64,000 bases of DNA from Autumnicola musiva (GCF_031846585.1 NZ_JAVRHK010000013.1:1-64000), one strand, 5' to 3'. Positions 1-10,038 are shown, counted from the stretch's first letter. Numbers and translations: made by a program. The notes: generated by a model not told the origin, from the letters alone.

Positions 1-112
1 TTCAAAGTAATTCTTCCCCGACATTGAGCTGAGCCAATGATTCACTTCATTAGGGGACACAAATATCATGATAGCCATTTCTTTTCATATCAATCTTTCT
101 ATTCAGAAGCTA

Positions 113-1933
113 TTACAGTGTATTAATTACTTTCTGGTTGGCTTCCCTTACCCTTTCTACATTTACCTTATCTATCTTTCTGTCGTAGGTCATCAAACCG
201 TTTACTTCACCTTCCACATCGGTAGTCTGGGTATAAATAGCTGCGGAAAAACCTGCTTTAACAAGCCTTTTCAGCTTCTCTGCGTATTCCACATACTTAT
301 CTGTAACTTCTTTAGAACTCTTAAATTGGACATATCCCCAATTCCTGCCTGTTGCCCATAGATGATCCTCCAATGCAAGCCCTATACCTCCATATTCTCC
401 CAAAACAGTTACTCTTTGTGCATCATAAAGGTATAAGGAAGGATCGGGGTAATTATGAAGATCTAGAATATCTCCAGTTTGGAAATGATTTCCTCCACTA
501 GCAGAATTAATCAATCTTGAAGGATCATAGTTTTCGGTCCATTCAGTAATTTCCATCGTCTTAAACTGTCCCCAACCTTCATTAAATGGTACCCACACTA
601 CAATACTCGGATATGAATAGAGGTAATCCATAATTCTTTTCCATTCTTTACGATAGATCTTTTCCGATTCCGCAGAGCGTTTTAATTCATTTCCTTCAAA
701 ATACTTTCGCATTTGCCATGTAGGTTGTGCATCTCCATTTGGCATATCCTGCCACACCAAAATTCCTAATTCATCACAATGCGTATACCACCTGGCAGGT
801 TCAACCTTCACATGTTTACGTATCATATTAAAACCAAGTTGCTTGGTTTTCACAATATCATATTTTAAAGCCTCATCAGTAGGGGCTGTATAAAGCCCAT
901 CAGGCCACCAACCCTGATCAAGCGGGCCAAAATGGAAATAATCTTCATTATTCAATTGCATTCTTATAAGGCCGTTTTCATCTCTTTCGGTTGAGATTTT
1001 ACGCATGGCAAAATAGCTATCCACTTCATCTCTTACTTTTCCATCACTAATTAGCTTTACCGTAGTTCGGTATAAAAATGGTAATTCTGGAGACCATAAT
1101 TTGGGATCCTCAACATTAATCGAAAATTCCTGACCAATAGCTGATCGGGTTTTGCTAACCTCCCTATTTTCATCATAAACAGTAACTTCTATAATATCGC
1201 CATAGGATGAGTTTCTAGCATTACCAGAAATCTTAATCAGATTATTATCAATATCTGGGGTGAACCGGAGATCTTCGAAACTTTTATCATTTACAGGTTC
1301 CATCCAGACTGTTTGCCAGATTCCTGTCACCGGAGTATACCAGATACCTTCCGGATTTTTAACCTGTTTTCCTCTAGGCTGAGGTCCGTTATCACTGGGG
1401 TCCCAAACCTTAACAGTTAATTTCTGACCTTTGTTTTTATTCAGAAATGGTGTTATATCAAAAGAAAAAGGATCATACCCTCCTTCATGGGTCCCCACTT
1501 TAATATCATTAACCCATACCTCAGCTCTCCAGTCTACCGCACCAAAATGCAGAAGAATATTTTTGTTTTTCCAGTTATTTGGAACTGTGAAACTGGTATC
1601 ATACCATAATTCATAATCACTTCCCACTGGCTTCATTACCCCAGACAGACTAGATTCCACAGCAAATGGAACAAGTATTTCTCCATTAAAATCTGAAGGT
1701 TTAGCCTGTCCTTTTTTTACAATACTATAGTCCCAAAGGCCGTTTAAATTTTCCCATTGGGCACGCTTCATAATTGGCCTGGGATATTCTTTTAATATAT
1801 TATCGGGATCGATATTCTCTGCCCATTTCGTTTTTATCTTATCTCCTGCAGGTTCCCACTGAGCATAAGTAGCACTCTGAGAGAATAAGATCAGGCATAT
1901 TAAAAAGAGTTTGATTTTTTCATTTGTATTCAT
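113..1933 (-). CDS. GH2 family glycoside hydrolase (beta-galactosidase-like), secreted
   Basis: Exo-acting beta-glycosidase of the GH2 type, 606 residues, with an N-terminal signal peptide ending near AQW. The jelly-roll sugar-binding domain (about 40-210), an Ig-like domain (about 215-310) and the TIM barrel (from about 320) follow in the usual order. The barrel shows the acid/base Glu452 in VPFNEGWG and the nucleophile Glu513 in VLGEYGG. The protein aligns end to end with the 774-residue GH2 at 35221-37545, with both catalytic residues at the same numbers, but lacks that protein's C-terminal beta-sandwich. It is the last gene of the mannan operon, so a role on a beta-linked side chain or core sugar is possible. 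GH2 covers galactosidases, mannosidases and glucuronidases, so the exact sugar is not settled by sequence alone. Confidence 0.9.
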   Translation of the reverse strand: MNTNEKIKLFLICLILFSQSATYAQWEPAGDKIKTKWAENIDPDNILKEYPRPIMKRAQWENLNGLWDYSIVKKGQAKPSDFNGEILVPFAVESSLSGVMKPVGSDYELWYDTSFTVPNNWKNKNILLHFGAVDWRAEVWVNDIKVGTHEGGYDPFSFDITPFLNKNKGQKLTVKVWDPSDNGPQPRGKQVKNPEGIWYTPVTGIWQTVWMEPVNDKSFEDLRFTPDIDNNLIKISGNARNSSYGDIIEVTVYDENREVSKTRSAIGQEFSINVEDPKLWSPELPFLYRTTVKLISDGKVRDEVDSYFAMRKISTERDENGLIRMQLNNEDYFHFGPLDQGWWPDGLYTAPTDEALKYDIVKTKQLGFNMIRKHVKVEPARWYTHCDELGILVWQDMPNGDAQPTWQMRKYFEGNELKRSAESEKIYRKEWKRIMDYLYSYPSIVVWVPFNEGWGQFKTMEITEWTENYDPSRLINSASGGNHFQTGDILDLHNYPDPSLYLYDAQRVTVLGEYGGIGLALEDHLWATGRNWGYVQFKSSKEVTDKYVEYAEKLKRLVKAGFSAAIYTQTTDVEGEVNGLMTYDRKIDKVNVERVREANQKVINTL

Positions 1934-1965
1934 TTAATAAAACGTTTAATTAATAACTATTACTC

Positions 1966-2149
1966 TCACTCCTGTACATTGTTTAAAATAGATTTTAACA
2001 AGGTTGCACTGGTTATCTCTATATTCAGAAGGCTCGACATTTTCGTAAAAGGAGATATTTTTACTTCCCGATAGGATGTATCCTGAGCAGATGCATCAAC
2101 AGCAATCAGAAAAGTAAAAGCAATGGTAGAGTCTCCCTAAACACTTCAT
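1966..2149 (-). pseudogene. Remnant of a secreted protein gene (signal peptide fragment)
   Basis: Between the GH2 and GH92 genes the minus strand encodes a start codon at 2149 followed by MKCLGRL. After a one-base shift comes a clear signal peptide, STIAFTFLIAVDASAQ, and about 36 more residues to a stop at 1966. The signal-peptide frame has a TAG stop just upstream and no start of its own, so this looks like the frameshifted 5-prime end of a lost exported protein. The mature part (DTSYREVKISPF and onward) matches no family I recognise. Confidence 0.45.
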
Positions 2150-2168
2150 TTATAATGGGATTTATTTC

Positions 2169-4370
2169 TTAATTTTTGGTTTCAACAATAATTTCCCCTC
2201 CGTTTTCAAACAAACTATGATTGACGAAATATTCATCTGTATTGGTACCGTTAATTAAAATATTCTTCAATTCACGTGAATTTCCCTGATGAATTATCTG
2301 CAATGTCTTCCCATCTTTTAATTTCCATGTAACAGAATTAAAGATTGGAACTGTTACAAGATATTCAGGATCTGAAGGAGAAAAAGGGTATAATCCTAAC
2401 GCACTAAAAACATACCAAGAAGACATTTCTCCCGCATCATCCATACCTGAAAGAGCAAGACCCTCATCTCCAATACCATAATAATCCGATAAAAGTTTAT
2501 CAATAATAGCCTGAGATTTTTCCGGTTTGTCAATGAAATAATAGGAAAATGGAGCCTCATGATTTGGCTGATTTCCTTGGCTATACTGCCCTAAAAATCC
2601 AGAAACATTCCGCGCTCTATGTTCTGGATTCCATTTATAACTAAAGAGAGAATCAAGTTTTTTCTCAAATTTTTCTTTTCCTCCATACTGCTCAACGAGT
2701 CCCGGCATATCGTGTGGAGCAAAGAAAGATACCTGCCATGCATTGGCCTCCCTATACATATATTCATAATACGGATATTGAGGATCGAATGGAGAAACCC
2801 AGTCACCATTTGCCATTTTTCCCCTCATAAAATTGGTGTTCTTATCAAAGACGTTTTTATAATTTAGGGAACGTTTAAATAAATCCTGTTGACGTTCCGC
2901 ATCATTCATTTCTTCTGCAAGAAGAGATAGCGAATAATCGTCATAGGCATATTCTAATGTCTTGGATACACCGGCATTACCCTTTGATTCGGTTTTTGGA
3001 TTCTCTATGCTCGGTTCCGGCACATACCCAAGTTCGATGTATTCTTGTATGTGGGGGCGTGTTCCTCCTTCCTTGTAAGCATTATTCAGCAAGAGTTCAT
3101 ATGCTTTTTCTACATCAAAGTCTTTTATACCTCTTTTATAGGAACCGGTAATGAAAGACGCAGCGTGATCACCATGGAAAAATGTAGGGATAAATCCTGT
3201 GATCTCGCCGCGATTTATTAGTGATTTAATAATATCTGAAGTTACATCTGGTCTCATTATTTCCAGCAATACCACTTTATTCCTATAGGTATCCCATAAC
3301 GAAGGTTTTGTGTAATAGCGAAAACCTTCATTTCTAACATTTCCGGCAATATCTACAAAATCTCCATTGATATCACTACGTAAAGCAGGCCATAAAAAAG
3401 ACCTGTATAAAGAAGAGTAAAACATTTCCTTTTCTTTTTCCGAACCTCCTTCTACCTGGATATGGTTTAAGAATTCAGACCATATTTGTTTTCCTTCCTG
3501 AAAGACGTCATCAAAGGATTTTTCGCCTACTTCTTTTTTCAGATTCATTCTGGCATTTTCTATACTTACATATGATAATCCTATTTTCATGGTTACCTTA
3601 TTCATCTCAGATTCATTCAAGCTAACAAGAGCATATCCGCCACGACTGCCCTTCTCTTTTAATTCTATCTCTTTTATGTCATGGTCAATTTCTGCAAAAA
3701 AGTGAATTTTATCTCCTCCTACTCTTTGGAATCCGTTTAGCTCATTGGAGGAAACTTTGGATATTTCCCAATCTGAAACCATGTGGTTAGCTGTTCCCAA
3801 GTCGAATAATATCCTTTTTTCTCCCTCTTCGTTATAAAGATATTCATGAACGGCGGCTCTTAAAGTAGAGGTCAAGCGTACATTAATATCATAGTTTTGC
3901 AGTTTAACCTGATAATAGTCTGGCGAAGCGTTCTCCTCTTCATGAGTAAATGTGGCTTTATAAGGTGCTTCTGCCTCTGTAGAAAGTGGTAGAATTGGAA
4001 GATTACATAGATTCCAATGTCCTTTATTAGTATGCGCAAAGCCCAGTATCTCATTATCTTCATATTCGTAACCTGCTCCCGTACCATATTCGGTAATAGG
4101 ACTCACCTGTACCATGGCATTGGGTAGAGAAGATCCGGGATAAGTAAGACCGGCCCATACTCTCCAGTCCTTTGGAGGCGTATAACCTATAATATCTTTA
4201 TTCAGCAATGGAGCGGTACCTATAAACGTATTCACATAATAGTATGCAGATTTTCCTTCTTCACCTGATTCATCATTTTCCTGTCCAACAACAGTTTTGC
4301 AGGAAAAGAATAACATCAATACACCCAAAAAAAGAACAGGTTGTTTAATATTCATAATATAATTTTTCAT
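2169..4370 (-). CDS. GH92 alpha-mannosidase, lipoprotein
   Basis: Calcium-dependent exo-alpha-mannosidase of family GH92, 733 residues. A hydrophobic leader ends in LFFSC (Cys24), so the protein is probably a lipoprotein; Met6 is an alternative start. The N-terminal beta-sandwich begins at YVNTFIGTAPL. The (alpha/alpha)6 barrel carries the family signature MDDAGEMSSWYVFSALGLYP. The motif that often reads HEP or NEP in GH92 reads GNQPN here (Gln601). The gene follows the GH125 gene with 34 bases between them and is probably co-transcribed. It is clearly distinct from the 789-residue GH92 at 17189-19558, which suggests a different linkage preference (alpha-1,2, -1,3, or a substituted mannose). 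Family is secure; linkage is inference. Confidence 0.93.
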   Translation of the reverse strand: MKNYIMNIKQPVLFLGVLMLFFSCKTVVGQENDESGEEGKSAYYYVNTFIGTAPLLNKDIIGYTPPKDWRVWAGLTYPGSSLPNAMVQVSPITEYGTGAGYEYEDNEILGFAHTNKGHWNLCNLPILPLSTEAEAPYKATFTHEEENASPDYYQVKLQNYDINVRLTSTLRAAVHEYLYNEEGEKRILFDLGTANHMVSDWEISKVSSNELNGFQRVGGDKIHFFAEIDHDIKEIELKEKGSRGGYALVSLNESEMNKVTMKIGLSYVSIENARMNLKKEVGEKSFDDVFQEGKQIWSEFLNHIQVEGGSEKEKEMFYSSLYRSFLWPALRSDINGDFVDIAGNVRNEGFRYYTKPSLWDTYRNKVVLLEIMRPDVTSDIIKSLINRGEITGFIPTFFHGDHAASFITGSYKRGIKDFDVEKAYELLLNNAYKEGGTRPHIQEYIELGYVPEPSIENPKTESKGNAGVSKTLEYAYDDYSLSLLAEEMNDAERQQDLFKRSLNYKNVFDKNTNFMRGKMANGDWVSPFDPQYPYYEYMYREANAWQVSFFAPHDMPGLVEQYGGKEKFEKKLDSLFSYKWNPEHRARNVSGFLGQYSQGNQPNHEAPFSYYFIDKPEKSQAIIDKLLSDYYGIGDEGLALSGMDDAGEMSSWYVFSALGLYPFSPSDPEYLVTVPIFNSVTWKLKDGKTLQIIHQGNSRELKNILINGTNTDEYFVNHSLFENGGEIIVETKN

Positions 4371-4404
4371 GATCTTCTTTTTTGAATTTGATTTCTTCCT
4401 GTTT

Positions 4405-5829
4405 TTAACTTAACAGCGAAGGATTCTTTTGATAAGTTTCCCACAGGAATTCACCGAACAGAGTATTGGCCCATGCAAACCATGATCTGGTAAAATTAGA
4501 TGGATCATCCTTATGAAAGGTTTCATGCATAAATCCGGTACCTGCATGCGTATTTTTTAAAGTTTTAATACAGTTTCTTATTTCTTCATCATCTATACTG
4601 GTTAAGCCCTGCATAGTTATGGCCATTGGCCATATCATTTCCATACCTACATGAGGACCACCTATTCCGCTGGCAGCTTTCCCTTCAAAATAAAAGAGGT
4701 TGTCTTTAGAAAGAACGAATCTTCGGGTATTCCGATAAATCTCATCAGACACCTTCATTGCTCCCAAATAAGGAAGCGATAATAAACTTGGTACATTAGC
4801 ATCATCCATCATTAGACGGTTTCCGAAACCATCAACCTCAAAGGCATAAATTTTCCCATATTTTTCATGATCAACAACCGCATGCTTTTCCAAGGCAGCC
4901 TCTACCTCCTCTTTCATTGCATTTAGTTCAGCAGCAGTGTCTGAATCATTTGCGATTTCGGTCATCATTTCCGCTGCCTGCTCCAGACTCACAACTGCAA
5001 AAAAGTTTGAGGGAATTAGAAAGGAAAATACACTCGCATCATCACTCGGTCTAAAAGCCGAACAAATAAGTCCTACAGGATTTACCGGATAACCATACCC
5101 CTGAAGAGCCCTGGTATCGGTGGCTTTCGGCGTTTCCCTTTGAAAAGAATATTCTCCTCGATCTTCTTTCTTCTGTTGATCTTTAAATACAGCAAGAATA
5201 GACTTCATTGCCTTCTTCCATTCTGCATCAAAAGGAGAGGTATCCCCAGTAGTTTTCCAATAATGATATCCTAAACGAATTGGATAACATAAAGAATCAA
5301 TTTCCCACTTTCTTTCGTGAACACCGGGTTCCATATCAGTGTAATCACTGAACCATTCTCCTTTTTTATCCGGATCATCATAAAAGGCATTGGCATAAGG
5401 ATCTTTAAGGATATACTCTGTTTGTCTATTAATTACTCCAGCAATTAACTGCTTAAGCTTTTCATCCTTACCTGTAAAAGGCATATACGGCCATATCTGA
5501 GCAGAGCTATCACGTAGCCACATCGCATCTATATCACCAGTTATAACATAGGTATCCGGTTTTCCGTTTTTCTTGGAATATGTTACTGTGGTATCTAGGG
5601 TATTTGGAAAGCAATTGTTAAATAACCACCCAAGTTCTTCATCATTAACATTCTTCCTAAATTCTCCAATCATATTTTCAATGATCTCACTTCGAAAATT
5701 TCTTTCATTTTCAGGAATTCTTACAACAGGAAATTCTTGATATAAAGAGCCTGCAAATATATCCATAGGATTAATCAGTGTTAACCCTCCAAAGAGAGCC
5801 GTATTTCGAATAAACTTTCTTCTTTGCAT
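4405..5829 (-). CDS. GH125 exo-alpha-1,6-mannosidase
   Basis: Inverting exo-alpha-1,6-mannosidase of family GH125, 474 residues, normal length for the family. The N-terminus MQRRKFIRNTALFGG is a twin-arginine type signal, so the enzyme is probably exported folded to the periplasm. The GH125 hallmark GDIDAMWLRDSSAQ lies near residues 97-110. The matching late segments GGPHVGMEMIWPMAI and GFMHETFHKDDP are present. It would cut the alpha-1,6 backbone of yeast-type mannan or the N-glycan core after GH92 removes side chains. It sits between the MFS importer (144-base gap) and the second GH92. The sequence gives no sign of truncation. Confidence 0.93.
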   Translation of the reverse strand: MQRRKFIRNTALFGGLTLINPMDIFAGSLYQEFPVVRIPENERNFRSEIIENMIGEFRKNVNDEELGWLFNNCFPNTLDTTVTYSKKNGKPDTYVITGDIDAMWLRDSSAQIWPYMPFTGKDEKLKQLIAGVINRQTEYILKDPYANAFYDDPDKKGEWFSDYTDMEPGVHERKWEIDSLCYPIRLGYHYWKTTGDTSPFDAEWKKAMKSILAVFKDQQKKEDRGEYSFQRETPKATDTRALQGYGYPVNPVGLICSAFRPSDDASVFSFLIPSNFFAVVSLEQAAEMMTEIANDSDTAAELNAMKEEVEAALEKHAVVDHEKYGKIYAFEVDGFGNRLMMDDANVPSLLSLPYLGAMKVSDEIYRNTRRFVLSKDNLFYFEGKAASGIGGPHVGMEMIWPMAITMQGLTSIDDEEIRNCIKTLKNTHAGTGFMHETFHKDDPSNFTRSWFAWANTLFGEFLWETYQKNPSLLS

Positions 5830-5973
5830 ATCTGATATTTTATTTTCAAGGATTAAGCTTCTCCTGTCAATTTAATCCGTTTTTAAGTTTACCTCCCAGT
5901 ATTTTGAAAAGCCATGACATTTATTTAAGGAAATGCAACCAAAATGCCCATTTTCACCAAGAAATCTCTTATT

Positions 5974-7125
5974 TTAACTGTACTTCTTTAAAATAAAGTA
6001 AGTGAATACTACATATAAACTACATAATACCAGTAAACCAAAACTCAATTCTATTCCTGCTAGGCTATTGATAAACCCCATTATAGGAGGTATAATTGCC
6101 CCTCCTACTACTGCCATAATCATTAAACCTGAAATCTCATTTGATCTTCCCGGCATTTTATTTATGGTAAGGGAAAATATTAAGGGAAAAAGATTTCCGG
6201 AGCTTAAACCAATAAGAAAAATAAAAATATTGGCAATTACGGAATTTTGAGAAAAGATCAGCAGAATGAGAAATATAACAGTTAAGAGTGCTGACCATAA
6301 TAAAAATCGAAGATTATCTAAACGAGCCAACAACAAGGCGCCAAGAAGCCTGCTTACCATCAAAGCACTAAAATATATACTTATACCAAGAGATGCACTC
6401 TCAAGGGAAATATCAAAACGCTGTACTAGTAGACTCTGAATATTCGTATTCATACCCACATCTAGTCCTACAATGAGGAAAATAGCCAGCACCATACTGG
6501 CAACAAAAGGATTCTTAAGCAAATTAAACGAAGTTTTGAAAGAGGCCTTTACAGTAGATTTGGTTTCTACAATTGGAGTAATAGCAAGCCATACTCCTGT
6601 GATTATAGAGGTCACCCCATACACTAAAAAAACGAGTTTCCAGTCTCCAAACTCTGTAACCATATAAGTTACCATTATTGGCCCCAGCAATGAGCTAACT
6701 GCTTTGATGAACTGGGAAAGACTCATAAAACTTGAGAATTTCTCTTTACTTACCACATCCTGAAGCAAAGGATTCGAAGCCACCTGTATAATGGTATTCC
6801 CTATTCCTAAAAGAACAAAACATCCTAATAACGAAGTATAGGTATAAACAGCAAACGGGATAAACATTCCTATAGCTGTGAAGCCAATACCAGATAAAAG
6901 CAATTTTCTTTTTCCGTAGTTATTTTGCAAGATTCCAACGGGAATAGAAAGAACAAAAAACCATATAAATACCATAGAAGGTATTAACTGCGCTAATTCA
7001 GGAGAAAGATCAAAATCCCGCTGCGCATATCCCGTGCTCACCCCCACAATATCCACAAAGCCCATTACTATATAACAAAGCAATACTGGAAGAAGTACTT
7101 TGATCTTTAATTGATTATTTGCCAT
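5974..7125 (-). CDS. MFS sugar transporter (fucose/glucose permease-like)
   Basis: Inner-membrane major facilitator, 383 residues, with about twelve hydrophobic spans starting at LLPVLLCYIVMGFVDIVGVSTGY. This N-terminus resembles the FucP/GlcP-type sugar:H+ symporters common in Bacteroidota PULs. The start codon overlaps the last base of the ROK kinase stop at 7125, so the two are translationally linked. In context it most likely brings free mannose, or a short manno-oligosaccharide, into the cytoplasm for the kinase and isomerase encoded just upstream. The substrate is inferred from neighbours only. Confidence 0.85.
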   Translation of the reverse strand: MANNQLKIKVLLPVLLCYIVMGFVDIVGVSTGYAQRDFDLSPELAQLIPSMVFIWFFVLSIPVGILQNNYGKRKLLLSGIGFTAIGMFIPFAVYTYTSLLGCFVLLGIGNTIIQVASNPLLQDVVSKEKFSSFMSLSQFIKAVSSLLGPIMVTYMVTEFGDWKLVFLVYGVTSIITGVWLAITPIVETKSTVKASFKTSFNLLKNPFVASMVLAIFLIVGLDVGMNTNIQSLLVQRFDISLESASLGISIYFSALMVSRLLGALLLARLDNLRFLLWSALLTVIFLILLIFSQNSVIANIFIFLIGLSSGNLFPLIFSLTINKMPGRSNEISGLMIMAVVGGAIIPPIMGFINSLAGIELSFGLLVLCSLYVVFTYFILKKYS

Positions 7126-8033
7126 TACATAAGTTTTAAGGTGGATTTTATTGTATTATAATATCCGTTATCTACCAGTAATGCACTTCCTGTAATCGCA
7201 GCCTGTTCCCCTAAATTGGAAACTTTTACCGGAATGTCTGGAAGATATGCACTAAGTGCCTTTCCAAAATAAGGGAAAGCTTTAGCAATATTCCCTCCCA
7301 GCACTAGTACTTCTGCATCAAATTCATGCAAATATGGCTTTAAGAAATCTCCTAGTTCTCCTCCAAATTGTAGCAAAGATTTTTTAGCTGAATCATCTTC
7401 CTCTACCCTATCGCATATTGCTCGAACGTTTGGAATATTATTCCCACTCAATGATTTATACCGATTTAAAATTCCTCGTGTGGAAAAGACATCATCTGCC
7501 ATTTCGTTATGATAAAATTGATTATATAAAAAGCCTCCTTCAGGTACTCTTTTATCCAAAATAATTGGCTTACCATCAATAAGGAAACTAGATCCAAGGC
7601 CGGTACCCAGAGTCACAGCCACCACACGCTTATATTGTGCTGCACATCCTACCATGGCCTCGGCAATAGAAAAGGCAGTCGCATCATTAATAAAGCGGAT
7701 GTTTAAAGGTTGTATTCCTAATTTCTCGGATAATTCTACACGAATATTGATCTTATAGAGTGCAGTTAGTTTATCTACATCCTTAATGAGACTTATTCCA
7801 TTATAATAATCAAAAGGCCCCGGCATGGCGATTCCAATTCCAACTACTTCTTCTTCTGTTGTTTGGCGGCATGTTTCCAAAGCATCCACCCAACCATGGA
7901 TAATCTCTTTTTTGGATCCTTTAGAATCTATTTTGCGATATATTAAACTCTCTTTATTAACTTCTTTCTTGTTGTGGTTATATAGACATGCTGAAATGTG
8001 GCTTCCGCCAATGTCTACTCCTATACTATACAT
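7125..8033 (-). CDS. ROK family sugar kinase (probable mannokinase)
   Basis: Cytoplasmic ROK-family kinase, 302 residues. The N-terminal phosphate-binding loop reads IGVDIGGSH (Asp7), the second ATP-binding stretch is VTLGTGLGSSF, and ALVLGGN-type glycine residues follow near residue 245. The usual ROK zinc motif (CxCGxxGCxE) is absent: the equivalent stretch runs FYHNEMADDVFSTRGIL with no cysteines. No HTH is present, so this is a kinase rather than a ROK repressor. With the isomerase at 8263-10032 it would give mannose to mannose-6-phosphate to fructose-6-phosphate. Sugar specificity is inferred from the locus. Confidence 0.82.
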   Translation of the reverse strand: MYSIGVDIGGSHISACLYNHNKKEVNKESLIYRKIDSKGSKKEIIHGWVDALETCRQTTEEEVVGIGIAMPGPFDYYNGISLIKDVDKLTALYKINIRVELSEKLGIQPLNIRFINDATAFSIAEAMVGCAAQYKRVVAVTLGTGLGSSFLIDGKPIILDKRVPEGGFLYNQFYHNEMADDVFSTRGILNRYKSLSGNNIPNVRAICDRVEEDDSAKKSLLQFGGELGDFLKPYLHEFDAEVLVLGGNIAKAFPYFGKALSAYLPDIPVKVSNLGEQAAITGSALLVDNGYYNTIKSTLKLM

Positions 8034-8262
8034 AGCCTTAGTTTTATTGTTTTGATGCTTTACAAAATATAACCCGCTCTCTGTTCACCAGATAATCCAA
8101 TGAATAGTTCAAGTTATTAGAACAATTAGTTATTTAGAAAAAGCATCTAATGCACGGCTGAAACTTTGTGCTAAAATCCATGCTTTCTTCCTACTAATAA
8201 TAGAGGAAAAAAGAATGAGTCTCCCTTAGAATTAGCAGAACACGTCTCCTTCCGAACAAATA

Positions 8263-10032
8263 TTATTTTATAAATGCTTTTAAAACTTTAATGGGCAGAT
8301 TGTTTAGATTTTCAATAGTATAATTTTTTACTACTGCAGGAATTATGAATGATTCTGCATAATGAAAAACAAAGGACTCCCCTGAAATTTCAATTCTTAC
8401 TTTTTGCCCTTCTACAAGACTCAAAATGTGAGTTCTATTATTTGTAGATACCTTAACTTCATGTTTAATAGTATACCTGTGCACATCATAAAGGTGTTCT
8501 TTGTGAGTTGGTAAATGTTCAAGTTTCCAGCCCTTTTCATTCTCAATCACCTGTGGTGATGAAATTAATTCTTTTTCAACCTTGCTTCCAGCACGCTCAA
8601 ACACTAAATTATCCATTCCCCGTTCTATATTTATAGGGCGTGGCTTTCCATCCAGGTCCACTCGCAACCAATCATACATTTTGAAAGTATAGATATAGGG
8701 AGTTGAACTAATCTCTAATACAAGATTGTTTTTACCAGATCCATGAATAGTTCCTGGCGGAATTAAATAAAGGCCATGTTTGCTTGCGTCAAAAGCCTGA
8801 ACATAATCTGTAATTTCTAATTCTTCATTGTTCTGAACACTCTTCTCAAGAGCTAACTGAAAACAATTTGGGGTAACACCATCCTGAAAACCCAGATAAA
8901 CCTGGGCGTCGTCCTTTTTATCGAGGATATAATAGGTTTCTTCCTGTGTAATGCTTTCTCCGAAATGCTTCTTCATGTAATCCTTTTGAGGATGACATTG
9001 TATGGATAAATTTCCTCCATCGAACGTATCAAGAAAATCGAAGCGGATGGGAAATTCATATTTGTAAATATTAAAATCTTCACCGAGTATTTCCTGGCCA
9101 GCATGGTACATTAAAAAGTCAAATGAAAATTCCAACAGTAGCCCGGAACTTTCAAATATCACCCCATTTTCAGGAACAATAAGTTCGAATGACCATGCGT
9201 AATTAATCACATCATCAGAAAGACCTTTTATCTGATCTTCAATCCAGTGTCCTCCCCAAGCTCCTGGCTCAAACCATGGTCTTACCCTGATAGGAGTTTT
9301 TACATATTCTTCAATACCTTTCCTCCAGGTATCTCCCTTTGTCCAGGTAATTTCGGTGGTTCTTTGCCCATCAATAAGAAAGTCAATATCATTTTTAATA
9401 GCGTTTTTGTGTTTATTTAGGACCACCCAATCCACAAAGTAAAATCTTTTATACATCTGCTTTGGATGGAAGGCTTTTGAAGCTCCTAAATTAAACACAG
9501 ATTCTGCGCGGGAACGGTACTGAATTTCATTCTTGCTGATATCAATAAAAATACTTGTACCCTTTACAGGAACCAATTCCGCTCCAATGCCGTAAAATAT
9601 AACCGGAGTTTTTGTATTGGTTTTACTTAAGGCCGTTAACCTATGTTTATCGAAAAAATCAATTAACTCCAAGGTGGTCAGCTTTCCAAATACAGGATCA
9701 TCCCCGCCTAAAAATGGGTTGACCATTTCATTAATATCTTCTTCACTCTTATAGGCCTCTTCTACATTCACCCACTTCGGGTAAACGCCTATTTTATTCA
9801 GAGCTTCATTAAGATTCTGTCTTACCGATTCAAAAATAATTCCCACATATCCATCTATTTTGATAATAGGAGAATCAGCTAAGTTCTTAACAAAGGAGTC
9901 ATAGCCTTTATGTATAACATTGGAGCCAATATTAAAGGTGGGGTAAATATCATATTCCGAAGCAACAGAATCCTTTTTTACTGGTAACTCAAATTGACTT
10001 GTCTCCCGAATTTTTTCTTTTGTATTAATCAT
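8263..10032 (-). CDS. Long class I mannose-6-phosphate isomerase-like protein
   Basis: Probable mannose-6-phosphate isomerase (cupin fold, zinc enzyme), 589 residues. The isomerase-like part covers roughly residues 240-589, with PWFEPGAWGGHW, a metal-site region around SIQCHPQKDYM, and the segment HGLYLIPPGTIHGSG. Ordinary class I enzymes are about 300-440 residues. Here an extra 200-residue N-terminal domain precedes the cupins; it has a kinase-like flavour (KIDGYVGIIFES, MYKRFYFVDWVVLN) but no Walker A loop that I can see. It lies 6 bases after the GH76 gene and 229 bases before the ROK gene. The isomerase call is strong; the role of the N-terminal domain is unknown to me. Confidence 0.82.
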   Translation of the reverse strand: MINTKEKIRETSQFELPVKKDSVASEYDIYPTFNIGSNVIHKGYDSFVKNLADSPIIKIDGYVGIIFESVRQNLNEALNKIGVYPKWVNVEEAYKSEEDINEMVNPFLGGDDPVFGKLTTLELIDFFDKHRLTALSKTNTKTPVIFYGIGAELVPVKGTSIFIDISKNEIQYRSRAESVFNLGASKAFHPKQMYKRFYFVDWVVLNKHKNAIKNDIDFLIDGQRTTEITWTKGDTWRKGIEEYVKTPIRVRPWFEPGAWGGHWIEDQIKGLSDDVINYAWSFELIVPENGVIFESSGLLLEFSFDFLMYHAGQEILGEDFNIYKYEFPIRFDFLDTFDGGNLSIQCHPQKDYMKKHFGESITQEETYYILDKKDDAQVYLGFQDGVTPNCFQLALEKSVQNNEELEITDYVQAFDASKHGLYLIPPGTIHGSGKNNLVLEISSTPYIYTFKMYDWLRVDLDGKPRPINIERGMDNLVFERAGSKVEKELISSPQVIENEKGWKLEHLPTHKEHLYDVHRYTIKHEVKVSTNNRTHILSLVEGQKVRIEISGESFVFHYAESFIIPAVVKNYTIENLNNLPIKVLKAFIK

Positions 10033-10038
10033 TATTTC

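Noticed and set aside
1..78. Minus-strand frame open to the left edge (MAIMIFVSPNEVNHWLSSMS...)
   Set aside because: Only 26 codons are visible and no family is recognisable; it may be the start of the next gene, but the window does not allow a call.
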